From positions 1,178,501-1,242,500 of the forward strand of contig JACSYO010001810.1 of assembly GCA_016806645.1 (NCBI GenBank): a DNA stretch of 64,000 bases. The letters run 5' to 3'. The translations under genes were made by a program, and so were the position numbers. Numbering within the stretch: the first letter of the stretch is position 1; each line of letters starts with the position of its first letter. Below, one piece after another: positions 58,757 through 64,000 of the stretch. Origin of the DNA: Ophiodon elongatus (Eukaryota > Chordata > Actinopteri > Perciformes > Hexagrammidae). Below the pieces are notes generated by a model. The model searched no databases. It was not told where the DNA came from and worked only from the letters and a program-made list of their open reading frames with translations.

Positions 58757-59100
58757 TCCTATTTATGGTCGCGGGGAGCTGGAGCCGATCCCAGCTGACA
58801 TTGGGCGAAGGCAGGGTTCACCCTGGACAGGTCACCAGTTTATCTCAGGGCACACATAGAGACAGACAAGCATTCACGCTCACATTCACACCTACGGGCA
58901 ATTTACAGTCTCCAATTAACCCAATCTGCATATCTTTGGAAGGAAGCCATCTTGAGCCGGAGAACCCGAAGGGAACCCACGCTGTCACAGGGAGAACGTG
59001 CAAACTCCACACAGAAGGACCGCCCAAACCGGAGATCAAACTTGGGGCCCCTCTTGCTGTGAGGTGAGAGTGCTAGCCACTACACCACCATGCAGCTGTT
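58757..59100 (+). repeat. Dispersed vertebrate retroposon fragment
   Basis: GGGGAGCTGGAGCCGATCCC, GACATTGGGCGAAGGCAGGG, CACACCTACGGGCAATTTAC, AACCCACGCTGTCACAGGGA and GTGCAAACTCCACACAGAAG occur in this order. This is a repeat seen across fish and amphibian genomes, probably a LINE 3' region. The 100-codon frame across it is not a host gene. The family was not assigned. Confidence 0.7.
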
Positions 59101-59652
59101 CACTGATGTTTTCCACTAAAATATCCGATCTTGTGATTCAATATTTACGAGTGACTACGGCACTAACTGCCTTCTATTAGAAAATATAGATAAATAGCTG
59201 GTTGCAAGGGATGGGCATAAGTAACATTACTTGAGTTGAGTAGGCCTCATCGATTTGGACATCAGTATTTGTTCAATGCAACATTATAGAGTAATCACAT
59301 TCACAAATTGTGTCAATTTACAGTCAAACTTGCGGTTTCTGTCACATATTTCTGTCACACTGATTGTTGCAGAGGTATAACAGCCATGGCCGCTCCGATC
59401 CTCCAGGGTGACTGATTGCAGTTAGCGTGTGTTAGTATGCTGTTCGTTAGCACTAGTCGGGATCACTTCACCGGCTGTGTGTCTCAAATAATTGCTGCCT
59501 GGATAACCCAGCTGCACACGGACTGCAGAGAGATGTTCATGTCGTTAATGTTTAACTAGCAACTGGTTTCTTTTTTATGGAGGCTAATCTCTACAATCCA
59601 GTTGGTTTGCTTGCTTCAATAGCTGCGTTATTTTGAATCCCGCTACTTTTCA

Positions 59653-59725
59653 TGGCAAGACCCGCCCTGCGTAGAACTCAAGCCCTAGGATTGGCTAGGT
59701 GGGCTATGCAGGGCGGGTCATGCCA
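59653..59725. repeat. Inverted repeat with 18-base arms
   Basis: Arms TGGCAAGACCCGCCCTGC (59653-59670) and GCAGGGCGGGTCATGCCA (59708-59725) pair with one mismatch. The loop contains a second inner complementarity (AGCCC with GGGCT). The DNA or RNA could form a long hairpin. It may be a MITE. Confidence 0.75.
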
Positions 59726-59939
59726 AGATTCATAAATGGCATTTGTCTGCACCCCATAATTGCAGAGGCAACTTAGAAATAAAACTGTTGGAAATGTAAC
59801 AAGGGCCCCAAGTAAACACAGTTTGCGTGAGGTCACGAGCCAAAAATGGTTGCAAACCACTGGTTTAATATATAAAAATGCATTGTATATTTTATACTAT
59901 TATCCTAAGCTTTTTAATGTAACATCTGAACCTGAAAGT

Positions 59940-60095
59940 ACCCAAAACGGTTGAATAAATGTGGTGGAGTAAAGAGTACAATATTTTCCTCTGAATGTAG
60001 TGAAGTAGAAGTAGAAAGTAGCAGAAAATGGAAGTACTCAAGTAAAGTTCAAGTACCTGAATAATCGTACATCAGCACAGTACCTGAGTAAATAT
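59940..60095. repeat. Percomorph MITE-type repeat fragment
   Basis: TGGTGGAGTAAAGAGTACAA, CTCTGAATGTAGTGAAGTAG, AAGTACTCAAGTAAAGTTCA and GTACCTGAGTAAAT match the family at 9598-10028. Confidence 0.6.
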
Positions 60096-60374
60096 CCTTG
60101 GGTCTCTCAGGCAGACGTTGGGGACGTAGATGACAATAGTTGTGAGTGTGTGCACCCACCTTCAAACGCCATCCAAACAGAAGGACACCCTGGCTCACTG
60201 AGCGTATTCTCCTCCTCTCTCCTATCTTTGTGTATGAATGCTTACAGAGAGGAAACGATAGATGCAGACATTCCACAACCCATATTCCCCCTCACTCTAT
60301 CTTGTTGCCATGGGAACCAAAGCAGACGGGAGACAGGTTCATATCGGCCTCCCTCAGGTCTCCAGTCACAGTCT

Positions 60375-60376
<2 letters not shown>

Positions 60377-60423
<47 letters not shown>

Positions 60424-60424
60424 C
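60377..60424. repeat. (CT)n-(GT)n compound microsatellite
   Basis: CT run followed directly by a GT run. Confidence 0.9.
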
Positions 60425-62211
60425 TGTCAGAGCCGGCTGCTCCTGTGTGGGCCACTGATACTCGCTGATTAAAGGAAGTTATAATTTGATTTTCTCAGCA
60501 GGCGCCGTTTAATAGAGCAGTTTAACTAAAGCTGTGCCATCCCCAGGGCTTATAGAAGGAGAAGGAGAGAAAGAAAAAGGGAGATATATATGGAGAGAGA
60601 GAGAGAGGGAGAGAGAGTGTGGGTGAGAGAGTCATGCTAATCCCAAACACTGAGAAATCACCCCACCACTAAACTCTCCCACTCACTCTCCCATTCTAAT
60701 TCTGTTTGCCTATTTTACCGTCTCTCTCTCCCTCTCTCCCCCTCTGCGCCTCCCTGTCTTTCTCTCTCTGTTTCTCTTGCTCTTCCTCCGCCTATTAATC
60801 TGTGCTTCCCTCTCCTCTCCTCTCCCTCCCTCCTCCCTCATTCCTTCTTCCCTCTTTTTAGTGAGGCAAACATGGGAGGGCTGGCTTCTCTATGTACAAG
60901 CTAGCTGTATTACTGGCCCATTGTGATAATAGTGTTTAATTATCCTCTCAGCTAAAATCAGCCCCATCACTCTGCTTCTCCTTCCCTTGCCATGCTTCCC
61001 TTCCCTCTCTTCCCCCGCCACTTCCTCCCCCACCACCCGTCTGTGATGTGTCTAATACTTCCCCTTACAGCCCTCTCCCCCTCCATGCATCTCTTCTTCT
61101 CTACCCTGCCGCCACCACCGCTCCCCCGCCCTGTTCTCCAGCTATTTCAGACCCATTTAGTGGGATAAGCATCTTGAGACAGACAGAGGGGTTTTTGCTC
61201 TCTTTCAGAGAGAAGCGAGGAGAGGATATGGAGACTGGCATCCTGGTGCCCGCCTCAGAATACCAAACAGGGGCCCGGGCATCTTAATATGCAGTGTGGG
61301 ACAGAGGCTGAGATCAAAGAGAGGCACAGACAGACAGAGAGATGGGTTGGGGTTGGGAGGGTGGGTGTGGGTGGGTGGGGATACAGAGACAGAGAGAGGA
61401 GGAGAGAGGCAGAGATGGAGAGAGAGGTGAGAAAGGGAGGGAGTGAGTCCTCTCATTTCTCCTCATCTGAGCATCCTTTCCTTCACATCATCATTTCTGC
61501 TCTGCTCTCCTGCGTCACTCCCTTGACCCTAAGAAAAAATCGACAGCTTAATTACCACGGTGTGCAAATCTGCATGCCTGCCCATGCATTGGAGTGTTTT
61601 TGTTCAAATGTGCGGAGGGTGAGGAGAGTGTATATGTGTGCTCAAGTCTTTCTCTGTTTCACCCTCACATGTATGCGTTTGATTGTGCACAGTGGGGGGT
61701 TGGATGGTGGCTCTACCTCTGCCACCTTCCCGGCCTCTCTATCTCCTCAATTAAGATCGTGAGTAGCTGTCCCTGAAGCGGTGTAGACAGGCTAAATGAA
61801 AAGGCAGTGGATGTGAAATATGAATCATTAGAATACTGCAAGGACGGGCTGGGGGAGAGGCAGGGTGGGAGGGTGGTGGGGGGGGGAGGGTCTGTTAGAG
61901 AGATAAGGGGAAAAAGGAATGGAAGAGAAAGGGAGAGGAAGAATGAGAGAGCAGATAATAAAAGATTAACGTCACGCCTCTCAGAGTGGTGGAATTTCAA
62001 AACCCTCCAGATCAAATTATTTATCCCTGTCTATAAAGGCAGAGGAAGAGAGGGAAAAGAGGGGAAGATCAGGAAGAGAGCTGGTAGAGAGGAACAGAAG
62101 GGAAAAAACGAGCGAGGAGAGGGAAATGGAGTAGAATGGAAGAATGGCGCGAAGATCTCTCTCACTCTCTTTGATGACGGTGCTGACAGCAAAACAAATA
62201 CGCCGTGCGTA

Positions 62212-62309
62212 TGTGTGTGTGTGTGTGTGTGTGTGAGAGTGTGTGTGCATGTTTGTGTGATGTTTTTGAGATAGAAAAAGAGTTAGAGAGAGAGAGAGAG
62301 AGAGAGAGA
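62212..62309. repeat. (GT)n and (GA)n microsatellites
   Basis: GT run at 62212-62235 and GA run at 62286-62309, separated by GT-rich sequence. Confidence 0.88.
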
Positions 62310-63417
62310 AAGTGCAGGCAGATGTCTGCATTCACTCTGTGGGAGGCTCAAGGCTGTTTGCCGAGGACGAAGAGACAAGAGAGGGAAAAGAGAAAAAGAA
62401 AGGAAGACGGAGAGAGACAGAGAGGGTAGGATTAAATGAAACCTGTTTCCCTTTGATTCTTCGCTAATTTGCAGCGAGATGAAGAGCACAGAGAACAAAC
62501 CACCTACGCATCACAGCGACACACCAAACCACACACATGCATCACTTGCCTAAGTCTCAATAGAGTTCACTCGGGCACGCTGACACACAAACACACACAG
62601 TTACATTCATCTGTAGTTCACTGCCTCGCCGCCCTTCTCCCCAATGACATTGACATTTCTCTACATGGGCTGTGTAACCCCTGCTTGACTTCAGCTCTCT
62701 ATTTTTAATTCCCCACTCATCCCTCCGCTCTCAACTGTTTTTTTTCCACTATCATCCTTTATATTTTTTTTATTTCTTGGAGGGAGAACCATTACACCTC
62801 CAGTACTGGTAAGAATACCAGCAGACCGCGTTGCCCAGATACACATTGACTAAACATGCGCGCGAAAACACACGCACGCGCAGGCGCAAAGTCCTTCCTC
62901 ATTAGCCCTGATTCCCCCTGAGTGACATCTTTAACAAAAGGATGCAGCCTCTGCCGCCATGGCAACAGCCTCCTCCATCTCTATGCGGTGCTTCAGACTG
63001 TTTACATGATGGGATCTCTTCTCCTCCATTTCTCTCTCTATCGGCACCCTGCACTCGATCACTCCTCTCTTTCCCTTTTTTTTTCTCTCTCTCTCTCCCT
63101 CTATTTGTCTCTCTCTTGTCACAATTTCTCGACTCCTCTGTCTCAAGCCCCCTTTTCTTTCTCTGGTTCCTCTTGCCTGCTGCCTTGCTGCTGGTGTTAT
63201 CGTTACTACGCCAGGTTTTTTCTCTCTCTCTCTCCTGAACCCTTAAGGACATTCAGTAGAGACCACCTGCTTGCCAATCAGAAAGTGATATGTAGGAAGA
63301 GAGAGAGAGAGAGAAGAGGGTTTGGGGGGGCAAAAAGAGAAAGAAAGAGAGTGACACAGATGAGTGTGTGCATGTGATTAAGTGTGTGTGTGTGTTTGTG
63401 TGTGACACCATGCATGC

Positions 63418-63422
<5 letters not shown>

Positions 63423-63467
<45 letters not shown>
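63423..63467. repeat. (GT)22 microsatellite
   Basis: Perfect GT run. Confidence 0.92.
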
Positions 63468-63474
<7 letters not shown>

Positions 63475-63599
63475 AGTGTGAGGGGCTTCCAGGAGACTCT
63501 GATATCTAGGCCATAGGAGTCCAAGGCAGCCAGTGTGTCTGGTGTCACAGCAAATCAACTGTCAGCTGTACACCACCTGCCTGCCCACACATGCTCACA

Positions 63600-63602
<3 letters not shown>

Positions 63603-63654
<52 letters not shown>
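63603..63654. repeat. (CA)26 microsatellite
   Basis: Perfect CA run about 135 bases from the preceding GT run and complementary to it. Confidence 0.92.
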
Positions 63655-63656
<2 letters not shown>

Positions 63657-64000
63657 ACACCCAAAGTCTGAGGAGAAGAGACTAAGAATAGAACACCCGG
63701 AGAGTGTTGCCGTTTCTCCTTCCACCTCCTCTTCCCTCTCTCTCTCTCTCTGCTCTCCTCCTGCCACCGTCAGCGGTGTTTTGCAAGTGGCCTCCACCAC
63801 GATAGGAATCTGTTCTGTCTTCCACCCATTCCCCAGAGCTCAGCTCAGCCCAGCCCTCCTCTCCCACAGTGAAATGAGTCACCTGCACTCCTTCGCTCCT
63901 CTCGCCGCTTCTGCAAGGTGTACAGTAGTTGTTAAGGCCTTCTGTTTAAAAAAAAAAAAAAAAAAGGGAAAGCAAAGCAAATCCATGGCCCCGCAGTGTG

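Larger units (their letters stand above)
60425..63940. other. Gene-free DNA with alternating polypyrimidine and polypurine blocks
   Basis: The plus strand is CT-rich at about 60720-61140, AG-rich at about 61195-62430, CT-rich again at 62700-63240 and AG-rich at 63296-63350. Many frames exist only because low-complexity sequence lacks stops; none has a domain. Confidence 0.6.

Noticed and set aside
58765..59067. 100-codon frame with plausible amino acid composition
   Set aside because: It lies entirely inside a dispersed retroposon fragment found in many vertebrate genomes.
61289..62274. Frames of 155 to 157 codons on the plus strand
   Set aside because: Glu/Arg/Gly-rich translation of an AG-rich block, with no domain and no promoter or splice evidence.

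Overview
This is a 64 kb piece of teleost fish nuclear DNA, most likely from a percomorph. The genes are split by GT-AG introns. CA/GT microsatellites are dense, and several dispersed repeats typical of spiny-rayed fish are present. No bacterial, plasmid or CRISPR-type system was found. The three protein genes form the block gja5 - acp6 - bcl9, the same neighbours and relative orientations as human 1q21.1 (BCL9 facing ACP6 and GJA5), read here from the other strand.

Layout. 1-1090: 3' part of a non-LTR retrotransposon reverse-transcriptase ORF ending in an (ATGG)n tail. 1091-16376: about 15 kb with no convincing gene, but at least five relics of dispersed repeats. 16377-18929: gja5 (connexin 40 type), plus strand, with its coding region in one exon and a probable untranslated first exon upstream. 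19492-21880: candidate 3' UTR, then a tRNA-derived SINE and a MITE fragment. 21880-27714: acp6 (mitochondrial lysophosphatidic acid phosphatase), plus strand, ten coding exons giving 424 residues. 27715-30468: convergent intergenic and 3' UTR region. 30469-54347: bcl9, minus strand, eight coding exons giving 1419 residues, a very long 5' intron, and a CpG-rich candidate promoter near 54.3 kb. 54348-64000: non-coding DNA upstream of bcl9, dominated by microsatellites and long polypurine/polypyrimidine blocks.

The genes have unrelated jobs. Connexin forms gap-junction channels, acp6 dephosphorylates lysophosphatidic acid, and bcl9 is the scaffold joining beta-catenin to Pygopus in Wnt-dependent transcription. 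They are linked by conserved synteny, not by a shared pathway.

The most interesting signal is in bcl9. A 108-nt, phase-symmetric exon (35856-35963) encodes a basic/cysteine module that resembles the paralogue BCL9L and that I do not recall in canonical human BCL9. Its 3' splice site abuts a perfect (GT)68 tract instead of a normal polypyrimidine tract. The nearest good branch-point match lies about 140 nt upstream with no AG between. This layout suggests a microsatellite-tuned splicing switch. All exon boundaries come from reading splice signals and protein similarity by eye; no alignment or transcript data were available.
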